Source: Clostridia bacterium (GTDB lineage: Bacteria; Bacillota; Clostridia; Oscillospirales; CAG-272). From it: a DNA stretch of 64,000 bases. A program made the position numbers and the translations under genes. The notes beneath the pieces were generated by a model, which saw only the letters and a program-made list of their open reading frames with translations, was not told the DNA's origin and searched no databases. This document shows positions 35,542 to 44,758 of this stretch, one piece after another. The stretch lies in the NCBI GenBank assembly GCA_017463125.1, contig JAFTPV010000005.1, forward strand, positions 1 to 64,000. Reading direction: 5' to 3'. How positions within the stretch are numbered: position 1 is the stretch's first letter; each line of letters begins with the position of its first letter.

Positions 35542-35570
35542 AAGACACCTCTGATATTTTTTATATCATT

Positions 35571-35599
35571 ATGTTACCATAAAAAGAGAAATAAATCAA
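35571..35599 (-). promoter_or_regulatory. Probable promoter of pepF-xth
   Basis: On the minus strand, TTGATT (35599-35594), a 17-bp spacer and TAACAT (35576-35571) preceded by TGG (extended -10) lie 30 bp before the pepF start. Confidence 0.5.
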
Positions 35600-35618
35600 G
35601 TGATTATATAAAAAGAGC

Positions 35619-36347
35619 TTAAAAAAGCCAGAAATCAAATATCAGCATAAGCGAAAAGCCAAGCAGCAGCGCGTAACTCTCGTGGCTGGCAGAGCGGCTG
35701 TCGCCTTTTGCGGATATATCACAGCTTATAACGTATATCATAATACCGCCGGCAAACGCCAAAACAAATGGCAAAAGTGCCGAGCTGATATTTACGGCAA
35801 AGTAGCCGATAAAGGTTCCGACAACCTCGATGAATCCCGTTGCCAGAGCGTAGCCGAGAGCCCGCGTGGGCTTTATCCCCGCCGAAATCATAGGAGGGAT
35901 TATAACCATTCCCTCGGGTATATTTTGCAGGGCTATTCCCCCTGCTATAAAAAGTGCCTCATAGGTATCCCCTGTGCCGAAGCCAACTCCTGCGGCAAGC
36001 CCCTCGGGCAGATTGTGTATTGCGATAGCAATAACAAAAAGCATTGCGGCTCTGCCCCGCTCGTCCTCGGAGGGCAGGAGCTGCTCGGGCAAGAATCTGT
36101 CAGCCATATCAAGCACCAGCGCGCCGAGAAACAGAGCAGGTATCGTTATAAGCGGAGCGAGAGCTCCCCCCGTCTCCAGCGACGGCAATATTAAGCCTAT
36201 CACAGCCGACCCCAGCATGATGCCGGATGCGAAGGACATTATCAGCCCCCCGCACCGCAGAGCAAAGCCGCGAGCCGCAAATCCCAAGATAGCACCGAGT
36301 GCGGTTGCGCCACCTACGCCCAGGGCGGTTAGCATTACTATTTCCAA
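35619..36347 (-). CDS. ZIP-family metal transporter
   Basis: This 242-aa protein has about eight hydrophobic segments. The two ZIP signatures are present: IHNLPEGLAAGVG (helix IV) and LQNIPEGMVI (helix V), which form the binuclear metal site. It moves zinc or another divalent metal into the cytosol. The TTG at 36347 has the best spacing to an AAAGG SD; an ATG lies four codons later (36335). There is no regulator beside it. Confidence 0.88.
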   Translation of the reverse strand: MEIVMLTALGVGGATALGAILGFAARGFALRCGGLIMSFASGIMLGSAVIGLILPSLETGGALAPLITIPALFLGALVLDMADRFLPEQLLPSEDERGRAAMLFVIAIAIHNLPEGLAAGVGFGTGDTYEALFIAGGIALQNIPEGMVIIPPMISAGIKPTRALGYALATGFIEVVGTFIGYFAVNISSALLPFVLAFAGGIMIYVISCDISAKGDSRSASHESYALLLGFSLMLIFDFWLF

Positions 36348-36436
36348 AATTTGCCTTTCAATTCTTCGGTTAGTGCGGTTTCCCGCCTATAATTATACTA
36401 TGCGGCAGATAGCTTTTTTGAAACGGAGATATACTC

Positions 36437-36473
36437 AAAAAAACGGCGCCAAGCTTTATGCTCGGTGCCGTTT
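36437..36473 (-). terminator. Terminator of the DUF1538/PII-like operon
   Basis: The arms AAACGGCGCCAAGC (36441-36454) and GCTCGGTGCCGTTT (36460-36473) pair with one mismatch and one wobble. A T-run follows on the minus strand (A-run 36437-36443 on plus). Confidence 0.75.
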
Positions 36474-36493
36474 CCAAAGTATAATATATAAAG

Positions 36494-37234
36494 TTACTTA
36501 TCTTCTTCGCCGTCGATATAGTCCTCAAATCTTCCAATGCCTACAAGGTCGTCAACAGGTAAAGAGAAGATTACGGCACTGCCCGGCGTCTTAAGACCGG
36601 CGGCATCTCTTACCGCCTCCATAATTTTGGTCTTATATTCAAGGGTCGTTAAGAAGAATACGCTGTCGGTTTCCTGACTTACGGTCGTACCTATTCTCTG
36701 AGCGGCCTTCTCGTTGTTTACACTCTTGGTGTGGAATACGGTCGCTCCGGTAGCTCCCGCGCCCCTCGCAGCCTCTATTGCGGTATCTGTATACTTTCTG
36801 TCGACTATGGCAATTACCAGCTCGTGCATACGTTTTTTCTCCTTTTTCTTTGAAATGGGTGCCTGCCTTGTTTGCGGCTTGTCGGTTCTCTCGGAGCCCG
36901 TGATTATAGCGTCATTTATGATATTGGATATACCTGTCAGCGGAACGGTAAAGGCTATTCCGCGTCCAACGAGATAGAGCTTAAGTCCGTGACCTATCTC
37001 GCTGAGTATCGTGTGCTCAAGCTTGCCGGGAATGAGAGAAAGAGTCATCTTTTTATCTATCTCGTTGAATCCAAAATAGTTCATATAGCTGGAGCGGGCG
37101 GTTCCGTGACCAAGGCCGGAAAAGTGCATCGCAACAGCACACTCGTTCACTATCTCTGTGAACCTCTCCTCGTCTTCTCTGTTGATTATGCCAATCAGGA
37201 GCTTAACGCGCTTGTTTTCTGCCGTTTTATTCAT
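36494..37234 (-). CDS. PII-like tandem-domain protein paired with DUF1538
   Basis: This 246-aa soluble protein appears to contain two ferredoxin-like PII-type domains. The first is about residues 10-110 (VKLLIGIINREDEERFTEIV), and the second starts at MHELVIAIVDRKYTDTAIEAA (about 135). A Lys-rich linker joins them. The second domain has GAGATGATVFHTK and VFFLTTLE, features typical of PII-like regulators. Its start overlaps the DUF1538 stop by 4 nt (ATGA), so it is very likely the cytosolic regulator of that membrane protein. Confidence 0.75.
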   Translation of the reverse strand: MNKTAENKRVKLLIGIINREDEERFTEIVNECAVAMHFSGLGHGTARSSYMNYFGFNEIDKKMTLSLIPGKLEHTILSEIGHGLKLYLVGRGIAFTVPLTGISNIINDAIITGSERTDKPQTRQAPISKKKEKKRMHELVIAIVDRKYTDTAIEAARGAGATGATVFHTKSVNNEKAAQRIGTTVSQETDSVFFLTTLEYKTKIMEAVRDAAGLKTPGSAVIFSLPVDDLVGIGRFEDYIDGEEDK

Positions 37235-38778
37235 TCTGCGTCACTCTCCTTTGCTTTTTTGTTATTTTGCGGTACTCTGTCGTAGGTGTAGCCGTAATCG
37301 ATAAACGTTTCGCTTGCGGATACGAACTTACGCGCTCTGTCCTCAGTATTAATCCTGTACGCGAGTCCGCATATCTGTATCGCGATGATAGGCGCCATAG
37401 CAACCAGAGCAACGCAACCGAAGGCGTCGGTCATAACGTCCGCTGTGGGAAGCGCGTCGCACGCTCCCATACAGAGAGGAAGAACGAAGGCGCTCATCAT
37501 AATACCGCTGGCAACACCGCCAGAGTCAAAGGAGATACCCACGAATATCTTGGGTACGAAGAAGGACAGCACCAAGGCAATTATATAACCGGGGATAAGG
37601 AACCAAAGTATGTTTATACCGGTAAGAACGCGCACAGCGGCAAGTCCCAGCGCCGCGCACACACCGACAGAAAGTCCGAAGCCGGTAGTCTTACCCGAAA
37701 TGGCACCCGCACTCATATCCTCAACGAGCTTGTTAAGCACGTATACCGAGGGCTCTGCCTTAACGATAAAGTAACCGAGAAGCATACTGATGGGAATGAG
37801 AGGAAGTCCTCCGAAATATCCTGCAAGGCTCCTGCCTATCTCGGTTCCCATAGGAACGAAGCCTACGTTTGCGCCCGTAAGGAATATTGCAAGTCCTACG
37901 AGAACGTAAACCATACCGACACCGAGCCTTATCATCTGAACCTTGGTAAAGGCACGGGTGACAAGCTGGAAGAGAATTGCAAAGGCGATAATGGGAAGAA
38001 GAGCCTTAAGAACCTCAAGACCGTGATGAAGAAGGCTGTCGGCATAGAGAAGCGCGCCCTCCCTTGTATTTTCAACAACGGTGGGAACCGTTGCGTCATA
38101 ATCACCGTTTTGTCCTCCGATTATACCGAGTGCAAGCACGGCGATAATTGGTCCTATGCTGCAAAGACCCGTAATACCGAAGGAGTCGTCGCGGTTATCC
38201 GCCGATATTTTTGCCGCCGAAACGCCCGCACCGATTGACATAATGAAGGGAACGGTCATAGGACCCGTCGTAACTCCGCCCGAATCAAACGCAAGGGGTA
38301 AGAACGAGGGTGAAACGAAGAATGCCATAATAAAGGCGGCAACATAGAAGAGTATCATAAGAAGAGTGAGGCTGATGCCGAATACTATACGCAAAACGGC
38401 TATCATAAGGAATATTCCCACTCCGATAGATACGATATAAACAAGCTCCGTGCTATTTACACGCCCTGCAAGGATGAGAAGGTCGGGCTCTGATATAGTA
38501 ACGAGAATGCCTATGATAAAGCTGATTAGCGCGATAAGCCACACCTTGCCGGAGCCGGCAATAGAGCTACCTATCTTTGCACCAAGGGGCTGCATAGACA
38601 TCTCAGCGCCTGCAGTAAAGAGGCTCATTCCAAAAACGAGGAACACGACGCCGATGATAAACAGAAGCATATCTCCAACCGGCATCGGAACGATGGTAAT
38701 GCTCAGCGCAAACACTATGAGCGCTATCGGCAAAACCGACTTCAGCGACTCCATTATTTTGTCCTTAATTAAATTCAA
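37231..38778 (-). CDS. DUF1538 integral membrane protein
   Basis: This 515-aa protein has about 12 or more transmembrane helices arranged as two homologous halves: PMPVGDMLLFIIGVVFLVFG and ISEPDLLILA in the first, PMGTEIGRSLAG and KAEPSVYVLNKLVEDMS in the second. SPSFLPLAFDSGGVTTGPMT and IFVGISFDSGGVASGIMM repeat the same motif in each half. That pattern belongs to DUF1538, a putative transporter family often coupled to PII-like proteins. The substrate is not known. TTG 38778 follows GGAGAAGG closely; ATG 38754 with its own AAGGA is an alternative start. Confidence 0.8.
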   Translation of the reverse strand: MNLIKDKIMESLKSVLPIALIVFALSITIVPMPVGDMLLFIIGVVFLVFGMSLFTAGAEMSMQPLGAKIGSSIAGSGKVWLIALISFIIGILVTISEPDLLILAGRVNSTELVYIVSIGVGIFLMIAVLRIVFGISLTLLMILFYVAAFIMAFFVSPSFLPLAFDSGGVTTGPMTVPFIMSIGAGVSAAKISADNRDDSFGITGLCSIGPIIAVLALGIIGGQNGDYDATVPTVVENTREGALLYADSLLHHGLEVLKALLPIIAFAILFQLVTRAFTKVQMIRLGVGMVYVLVGLAIFLTGANVGFVPMGTEIGRSLAGYFGGLPLIPISMLLGYFIVKAEPSVYVLNKLVEDMSAGAISGKTTGFGLSVGVCAALGLAAVRVLTGINILWFLIPGYIIALVLSFFVPKIFVGISFDSGGVASGIMMSAFVLPLCMGACDALPTADVMTDAFGCVALVAMAPIIAIQICGLAYRINTEDRARKFVSASETFIDYGYTYDRVPQNNKKAKESDAE

Positions 38779-38826
38779 GACCTTCTCCTTTCATAAAAAC
38801 AGAGCGAAACGTATTTAACCATATAT

Positions 38827-38854
38827 ATTTTATCAAAAAAGCTAAAATTTTCAA
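38827..38854 (-). promoter_or_regulatory. Probable promoter of the DUF1538/PII-like operon
   Basis: On the minus strand, TTGAAA (38854-38849), a 16-bp spacer and TAAAAT (38832-38827) lie about 50 bp before the DUF1538 start. Confidence 0.5.
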
Positions 38855-38908
38855 GTGTTGTTTTCTAAAAACAGACCTTGATTTTTAAGCCCCGCGCCAA
38901 AGACTCTG

Positions 38909-41494
38909 TCACCTCATATATTCCTCTATCTTTTCTCTTATCAGCTCGACTGTATTCTGAAGCTCCTGCCAAAATTCAGACGTGCTGACGCGCAGTCCGC
39001 CGCTGCCGAGAATGATAAGCTGCTCTTGCAGGTCTGCCGTCACGACTCTGACGCTGTGGTCTGCTGCCATCTCGTAGGTCGTACGCTCAATAAAGGCGTC
39101 GGCAGTCTGCGACTCCTTGGTATAAACCACAGTGACCGGTCCTATGACCTCCTCGCTCCCCTCTCCGCCCTTGCGCTTATATGCATCAAAGACGACAATA
39201 GCCTTCGATTTATGATATGAGGAATAGTCACACATCATTCTGACAAGAACATCCCTGGCTCTTGCAAAGTCGCTTTCTGCAATCTTTTGAAGCTCATCTG
39301 TAGCGAAGATGAAGTTATATCCGTCTATTATAACGAAGTCGTCACCGCGCGCCTTTTGCTTTTTCGGTCTTTCTCGCTTCTCGACAGGCTTTGCGGCATT
39401 TTCCACCCTCTCGGCAACCCGCCTTGGCTTCACCTTGCCGTAGGTGCTCTCGAAGATACGCATAAGCTCCTTATCCTCCTCGAGCGTTCCTCGATAGTCA
39501 AGCCGCTTTGCCACCTTTGGCGCCGCGCTGTCCTCTTCGGTAAAAGTCCTTTTCTCACCCGGGAGAGCAACGTGCATAAGAGCGTCCGCCTCGTCCCAGG
39601 GAACAGAATAGCCTGCTCCCGCCTTGCAGAAAACGGAGCCTGCGGGGTTGCGCTCGTCAAGAGTCGGGTCGTAGCCTATCCTTGCTATTACCTCCTCTGC
39701 ATTGTGGCAGGGAGCGTACTCGCCGACCGTCAGGGCTATTTTGCCCTCCCCTTTAGTAAACGCACGAATCTCGGAGGCGTAGGAGCGCATGGTTGATACG
39801 GGGCAGTTGCCCTCGATAATGGCACTATCCCCAATAAACTCGGGCGGCTCCATAGTTCCGTGCATATTCGTAATATCCGTCATAACTCTGCCGACGCTGT
39901 CGGCGGGTAGCTCAATTCTGAAATCAAATGTAGGCTCAAGCAACACTCCGCCGTCCTTCATTAATCCCTGCCTTATCGCTCTGTACGTTGCCTGACGAAA
40001 ATCTCCGCCCTCGGTGTGCTTCGGGTGTGCTCTGCCGGCAATGACGGTTATCTTGACGTCGGTTAATGGCGAGCCTGTCAGCACTCCTCTATGTAATCTC
40101 TCCTCTATATGAGTGAGTATCAGCCTCTGCCACCCTCGCCCGAGAGTATCAACCGAGCATTCACTCGCCGTAACTATTCCGCTGCCGTAAGGCAGAGGCT
40201 CGATACGCAAATGCACCTCAGCGTAATGGCGCAGTGGCTCAAAATGACCTCTGCCAATCACCGTGTCCGACACGGTTTCCTTATACAGTATGCTTCCCTC
40301 ATCAAAGCTGACGGATATGCCGAAGCGGTCGAGTATCACGCGCGTCAGCACCTCGAGCTGTATCTCCCCCATAAGCCGCACGCGTATCTCGTGCGTGCGA
40401 TTGTCGTAGGAGAGTGCGAGTGCCGGGTCCTCCTCCGTCAGAGCCATGAGGCGCATATACGTTTCGTAGGGACTGACGCCTCCCGGCAGTATCATTCTAT
40501 AATCAAAAACCGGCGTGAGAGCAGTTTCGTCGTCCCCCTCCGAGCCGATACCCATACCTGCCCCGGTCGATACAGGACCGAGCACGGCACAAACGACGCC
40601 CGCCTCTGCTGTCGAAACGCTTTTATATTTATCACCGGAATAGATTCTTATTTCCTCAATCTTTTCGCATATCTGCTCGCCGGATTTATCGGTAAAGGTA
40701 ATAGTGTCCTTGGTTTTAAGCCTTCCGCCTGTCACCTTAAGGTAGGTCAGGCGCTTTCCTTGATTATCTCTTGCAATCTTGTATACTTTTGCGCCTAGGA
40801 CGGTTTCTGAATAATTTTTCGGTACGATATACTTATCAAGCGCGAAGAGAAATTCGTCAACGCCGGTAAGCTTTAGCGCGGAGCCGAAGAAGCAGGGGAA
40901 AATTCTGCGCTTCAAAATTGAATGGGCAATATCCTCTGCCGAAACGCGCTCACGCTCGAAAAACTGCTCCATAAGGCGCTCGTCGCATCCTGCAACAGAC
41001 TCGTAAAAGGCGGTAGTGCCGTCACAGGTAAAGTCAACGCAGCCACCCGAGAGAACGGTTCTCAGTTCTTCTATAAGAGCGTCGCGGCGTCTGTCCGAAA
41101 TGTCAAGCTTGTTTACGAAAATAAACGTGGGAATACGCCTTGCGGCAAGAAGGTGCCATAGCGTCTTTGTGTGCGCCGTAACACCGTCGGTCGCGCTGAT
41201 TATCAAAACGGCGTAATCCTGTACCGACAGAGCGCGCTCTGTCTCGCAGGAAAAATCAATATGTCCCGGGGTATCAATCAAGGTGAGTGACATACTCTCA
41301 AGCTCGAGAGATGCCTGCTTTGAAAACACGGTGATGCCCCTCTCCCTCTCGATAGCGTGAGTGTCAAGATACGCGTCACCCTTGTCAACTCTGCCGAGTC
41401 TTGACACAGCGCCCGACCTATATAAAAGAGCCTCTGTCAACGTGGTCTTGCCCGCATCAACGTGGGCTAGTATTCCGACGACGCACCTTTTCAC
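38909..41494 (-). CDS. TetM-like ribosomal-protection GTPase fused to a YacP/Rae1-like NYN nuclease domain
   Basis: I choose the GTG at 41494, 7 nt after AAGGAGG, giving MKRCVVGILAHVDAGKTTLTEALL (861 aa). Residues about 1-640 follow EF-G/TetM: P-loop AHVDAGKTT, RGITVFSKQ, DTPGHIDF, FVNKLD, then domains III-V with the C-terminal SECSVDTLGRGWQRLILTHI region. After a basic linker rich in Lys/Arg/Glu, a NYN domain of about 144 residues starts near 718 (DDFVIIDGYNFIF). It has the acidic triad Asp in VIIDGYN, QTADAFIE and VVTADLQEQ, as in YacP/Rae1, the ribosome-associated mRNA endonuclease of Bacillus. The protein would bring a nuclease to the ribosomal A-site region. It is the last gene of an operon with RR, HK and GNAT. 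Confidence 0.88.
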   Translation of the reverse strand: MKRCVVGILAHVDAGKTTLTEALLYRSGAVSRLGRVDKGDAYLDTHAIERERGITVFSKQASLELESMSLTLIDTPGHIDFSCETERALSVQDYAVLIISATDGVTAHTKTLWHLLAARRIPTFIFVNKLDISDRRRDALIEELRTVLSGGCVDFTCDGTTAFYESVAGCDERLMEQFFERERVSAEDIAHSILKRRIFPCFFGSALKLTGVDEFLFALDKYIVPKNYSETVLGAKVYKIARDNQGKRLTYLKVTGGRLKTKDTITFTDKSGEQICEKIEEIRIYSGDKYKSVSTAEAGVVCAVLGPVSTGAGMGIGSEGDDETALTPVFDYRMILPGGVSPYETYMRLMALTEEDPALALSYDNRTHEIRVRLMGEIQLEVLTRVILDRFGISVSFDEGSILYKETVSDTVIGRGHFEPLRHYAEVHLRIEPLPYGSGIVTASECSVDTLGRGWQRLILTHIEERLHRGVLTGSPLTDVKITVIAGRAHPKHTEGGDFRQATYRAIRQGLMKDGGVLLEPTFDFRIELPADSVGRVMTDITNMHGTMEPPEFIGDSAIIEGNCPVSTMRSYASEIRAFTKGEGKIALTVGEYAPCHNAEEVIARIGYDPTLDERNPAGSVFCKAGAGYSVPWDEADALMHVALPGEKRTFTEEDSAAPKVAKRLDYRGTLEEDKELMRIFESTYGKVKPRRVAERVENAAKPVEKRERPKKQKARGDDFVIIDGYNFIFATDELQKIAESDFARARDVLVRMMCDYSSYHKSKAIVVFDAYKRKGGEGSEEVIGPVTVVYTKESQTADAFIERTTYEMAADHSVRVVTADLQEQLIILGSGGLRVSTSEFWQELQNTVELIREKIEEYMR

Positions 41495-41506
41495 CCTCAC
41501 ACCTCC

Positions 41507-42382
41507 TTAAAGTCTTTTTAAGTAATAAATCTTCCCGTCCTGACGGGCATATTCCTCAAAGCAAGCCGATAAAATATGGCTTGATACGGAATTTCTATCG
41601 TCAACTCTTGCGTAAAGAGTGCCTATTTCTATATTCTCTGCAAGCCTTACAAGAAGCTCCATAGTTCTCCTGCCAAGGCCCCTTCCCTGATATTCACGGG
41701 AAATCTTAAATGCTATCTCGCACCCTCCCATAAGGTCAAAGCCCCATAGGACTCCCTCTCCGATAAGGGTGCCACCGTAATATACACCGAGAGTCAGCGA
41801 TACGCCGTCCTCAAAGCCGCGCTTTGCGCTATCGTAAAAATATCTGTCAGAGGAAGCCTGCGGGTCATCTCTATAATCGTAGCCCCAATATTTATTCAGC
41901 TCGGCGTCACGTTGGAGGCGAGCGTATTCGAGTATATCCTCCTCCTTTAGAGCAGAGAGGCTTATCACCCCGTCACAAATTTCAGGCTCGCTATCGAGCA
42001 GAGCGCACTCGCTGATAACGTTTACCGCATAGCACTCACCGTCAAAATATTCTCGGGTGTGGGTAAACAGCTCTGCCACCTCGTCGATACATTCGGGGGG
42101 AATATCGCATATTACGAGAGGCAGCTCCTCCTTTTTTGCATATTCCGAAAGACGTGTAAGTGCCTCCGTATCATCGGCAGCGTCAGAGAGCGCTATGGGA
42201 TACACGAAGGAGTATTCTCCGTCTGCAAAAAGCCTAATAAACAGGTGAGTAGGAGAAAGAGCGTAGCAAACCTCCACCCCATCGTCTGTGGCGGGCAAAA
42301 ATGAGGCGAGCACCTCGCGTGAGTAATCGTCAAAGGAATCATCCGAAACAGTCTTTTTGTCCAGTAAGGTAAAGTGAAGCAT
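41507..42382 (-). CDS. GNAT-family N-acetyltransferase
   Basis: In this 291-aa protein the C-terminal half is a GNAT fold: ISLSALKEEDILEYARLQRD, YGGTLIGEGVLWGF, and the acetyl-CoA loop EYQGRGLGRRTMELL (about 236-250). The N-terminal 130 residues form an extra unassigned domain. The start shares one base with the histidine kinase stop (TGATG), and its own stop overlaps the SD of the TetM-like gene. Tight coupling suggests a joint role, perhaps modifying a ribosomal protein, tRNA or an antibiotic. The substrate is unknown. Confidence 0.82.
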   Translation of the reverse strand: MLHFTLLDKKTVSDDSFDDYSREVLASFLPATDDGVEVCYALSPTHLFIRLFADGEYSFVYPIALSDAADDTEALTRLSEYAKKEELPLVICDIPPECIDEVAELFTHTREYFDGECYAVNVISECALLDSEPEICDGVISLSALKEEDILEYARLQRDAELNKYWGYDYRDDPQASSDRYFYDSAKRGFEDGVSLTLGVYYGGTLIGEGVLWGFDLMGGCEIAFKISREYQGRGLGRRTMELLVRLAENIEIGTLYARVDDRNSVSSHILSACFEEYARQDGKIYYLKRL

Positions 42383-43881
42383 CAGAACGACTCCTCCCGC
42401 CCGTCTATCTTGATAGAGAGCCTTGCGACAAAGCTGCCCGCCCTCTCCTCCGTAACGAACTCCTCCACGACGAAGGGAGCCAGACGCTTGCAGGTTTTCA
42501 GTCCAATGCCGTTACTCTCCGCCTCCGAGCGATTTTCCTTTATCTTATTTTTCGCTTCGAAGATTACCCTTTTGGGTCCTATATCTATCAAGAAAAGCAC
42601 GGGGTTTGATTTATCCGCATATTTATAAATGTTTGAGAAAATATTGTCCACGATACGCATAAGCTTCGGTGCATCGGTAGTAACCGTTGCCCCCTTGGGC
42701 AGTGGCTCTTCCCTTCTGTCCAGCTTAACGGTATATCCGTTCTCCGAAAGCAAAAGTATATGCTCAGAGAGTATCTGGTCCGTCAAAGTCAGGGCGTCGT
42801 ACGGCACGAGCTTTATGTTTTCCTTCATATTGCCGAATGCCAAGGAATAGTTAAACATATCGTCGGAAAGGGTTTTAAGCCTCATAGCAGTATTTTCCGA
42901 TGCCAGAACGTACGCGCGCATCTGCTCGCTCTCTGCGCACTCCTTCATAATATCAAGGTAGCCAAGCAGAACAGTCAGGGGCGTCCTTATATCGTGGGAC
43001 ATAGCGGTTATAAGCTCGGTGTTTGCCTCCCTTGCCTCCCGCTCCTCTCTCGTGCTATCGAGGATAGCGCATCTCATATTTTCTACGTTTTTAGACAGCC
43101 TTGATATTTCGTCGTAGCCGTCGGAGAGTATCGGACGGTTCATATTTCCGCCGGCAACCATCATAACCTCGCGCTCAAGGCGCTTTATCCGTGAAATAAC
43201 CGTTCTGAAATAAAGTATGATTATCAAAGCCAGAGACAAAAATGCTGCAAGTAGCCCGGCTATGTTAAAAACGTCGTAATAAAAATATTCCGAAAACTCG
43301 GCAACCGAGGCAAAGAGTATACCGTCCGAGAGCTCAAGCTCGTAAAAGTCGTTTTCCTCCGCATATTGCTTGAGCTCCTCTCTTGTGGGGTAATCAACGG
43401 TTATTCCCGAGCCGAAAATATCGTCAAGAGCATCGTCCTTTGAATCGGAACTATCCGTGACCCCATCTCCACTCTCTTCTTTAGACTCCGAGGAGGACTC
43501 TCCCGAGGCACCGTCTTGCGTCGGGGTTTTATCCTCCGCGTCGGGAATCATATCCGAGGAGAAGAACAGCTCGTTATCACGGTAGAGCAAAAGATATACG
43601 TATTTATGGGACTTGGCAAATCCCGCTATTCTGTCGGTATCCTCCGAGGAAAGCTGATTTTTGTCAACAAAAGATTGCAAATTCGCAATATAGCTCTCTT
43701 CTCTCTCGCTCCTGCCCTCGTCGGTAACGTAGTAATTGCTTATATAATAATTTGAACCGGCCCTCATCAGCATATATATTAAAACGGCAACGATAATAGC
43801 CGCGCCGATAATCATTACCAGCTGTAGATACAGAGAATGGAAGGGGCGGTGCCTCTTGCTTTTTTTCGTTACGTTAATCAA
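42382..43881 (-). CDS. Sensor histidine kinase
   Basis: This 499-aa protein has a first membrane helix at about 19-40 and a second at about 205-227. Between them is an extracytoplasmic sensor with a Ser/Asp/Glu-rich low-complexity stretch (about 113-155). A HAMP-like linker leads to the HisKA box ITAMSHDIRTPL (His296). The ATPase has N-box NIFSNIYKYA and G-box NGIGLKTCK. It overlaps the response regulator by 8 nt. It is likely activated by an envelope or antibiotic signal. Confidence 0.92.
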   Translation of the reverse strand: MINVTKKSKRHRPFHSLYLQLVMIIGAAIIVAVLIYMLMRAGSNYYISNYYVTDEGRSEREESYIANLQSFVDKNQLSSEDTDRIAGFAKSHKYVYLLLYRDNELFFSSDMIPDAEDKTPTQDGASGESSSESKEESGDGVTDSSDSKDDALDDIFGSGITVDYPTREELKQYAEENDFYELELSDGILFASVAEFSEYFYYDVFNIAGLLAAFLSLALIIILYFRTVISRIKRLEREVMMVAGGNMNRPILSDGYDEISRLSKNVENMRCAILDSTREEREAREANTELITAMSHDIRTPLTVLLGYLDIMKECAESEQMRAYVLASENTAMRLKTLSDDMFNYSLAFGNMKENIKLVPYDALTLTDQILSEHILLLSENGYTVKLDRREEPLPKGATVTTDAPKLMRIVDNIFSNIYKYADKSNPVLFLIDIGPKRVIFEAKNKIKENRSEAESNGIGLKTCKRLAPFVVEEFVTEERAGSFVARLSIKIDGREESF

Positions 43882-44563
43882 TCTGGTAGCCCTTTCCCCA
43901 AACGGTTCGTATTATTTTCGGGTCAGCTGGGTCGTCCTCGAGCTTTCTGCGTAGGTTAAGGATATGGACGGTTATGGTATTGTTAGACGACGGGAGTGCC
44001 ATCTCGCCCCAAACACCCTGGTACAGCTCGGCGGGACCGACCACCCTGCCTCGATTTTTAGCAAGATAAATCAGCACCTCAAGCTCTTTGTCCCTGACGT
44101 CAACGGCGTTTCCGTTCTTGTAAACCTCACGCCCCTCGGGAAATAGAGTTACACCGCAACGCAGGCGCACCTGCTCGCCGCTCTCTGCCTTTGCACTATA
44201 GCTATTGTATCTTCTGGTAAGGGCGTCAACCTTCATAAGCAGCTCCTTTGATGAAAAGGGCTTTACGAGATAGTCGTCACCGCCCTCGCCGTACGCCTCC
44301 TCCTTGTCACTGTCAAGCGACTTCGCAGTAAGGAAAAGTATCGGCACGGCAGAGAATTTTCTTATACCTGCGGTGGCCGCAACGCCATTCATCACAGGCA
44401 TCATTATATCCATAATACAAAGGTCAACAGTCTTGTCCTCGCGCACAGCATTTATCGCGCTCTCGCCATCGGGCGCTTCAATAACGGAGTGTCCGGCATT
44501 CTCAAGAAGCAATCTTAATATATTTCTGATTTCTATCTCATCGTCAACTACAAGTATTTTCAT
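43874..44563 (-). CDS. OmpR/PhoB-family response regulator
   Basis: In this 229-aa protein the receiver domain has acidic pair DDE (7-9), phosphoacceptor Asp52 in CIMDIMMP and Lys in FLTAKS. The C-terminal winged helix reads ELEVLIYLAKNRGRVV, NTITVHILNLRRKLEDDP and IRTVWGKGYQID. It is the first gene of the four-gene operon RR-HK-GNAT-TetM-like, with SD GGAGG before the ATG. Confidence 0.94.
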   Translation of the reverse strand: MKILVVDDEIEIRNILRLLLENAGHSVIEAPDGESAINAVREDKTVDLCIMDIMMPVMNGVAATAGIRKFSAVPILFLTAKSLDSDKEEAYGEGGDDYLVKPFSSKELLMKVDALTRRYNSYSAKAESGEQVRLRCGVTLFPEGREVYKNGNAVDVRDKELEVLIYLAKNRGRVVGPAELYQGVWGEMALPSSNNTITVHILNLRRKLEDDPADPKIIRTVWGKGYQID

Positions 44564-44614
44564 CAGGTCCTCCGTTTTGATATTTTATAATTAGCACATA
44601 TTCTACCGATTATA

Positions 44615-44643
44615 ATTATATCATAAAATATTTTGATATGCAA
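44615..44643 (-). promoter_or_regulatory. Promoter of the two-component/GNAT/TetM-like operon
   Basis: On the minus strand, TTGCAT (44643-44638), a 17-bp spacer and TATAAT (44620-44615) lie about 50 bp before the regulator start. Confidence 0.6.
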
Positions 44644-44705
44644 GGAAATAATTCAAAAGTCACAAACTTTAACAAAAAGTTGAGGCTCTGTTCATAAGGA
44701 GCGCA

Positions 44706-44740
44706 GTAAAAAATACAGCAGGCCGATATCAGCCTGCTGT
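44706..44740 (-). terminator. Terminator of perR-rubrerythrin
   Basis: The stem CAGCAGGC (44716-44723) with GCCTGCTG (44732-44739) is followed on the minus strand by a T-run. Confidence 0.8.
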
Positions 44741-44758
44741 ACAAAGCTCTATTATTAA

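Noticed and set aside
37267-38238. A 323-codon plus-strand frame opposite DUF1538
   Set aside because: It is antisense to a clear membrane protein and has a hydrophilic shadow composition with no domain.
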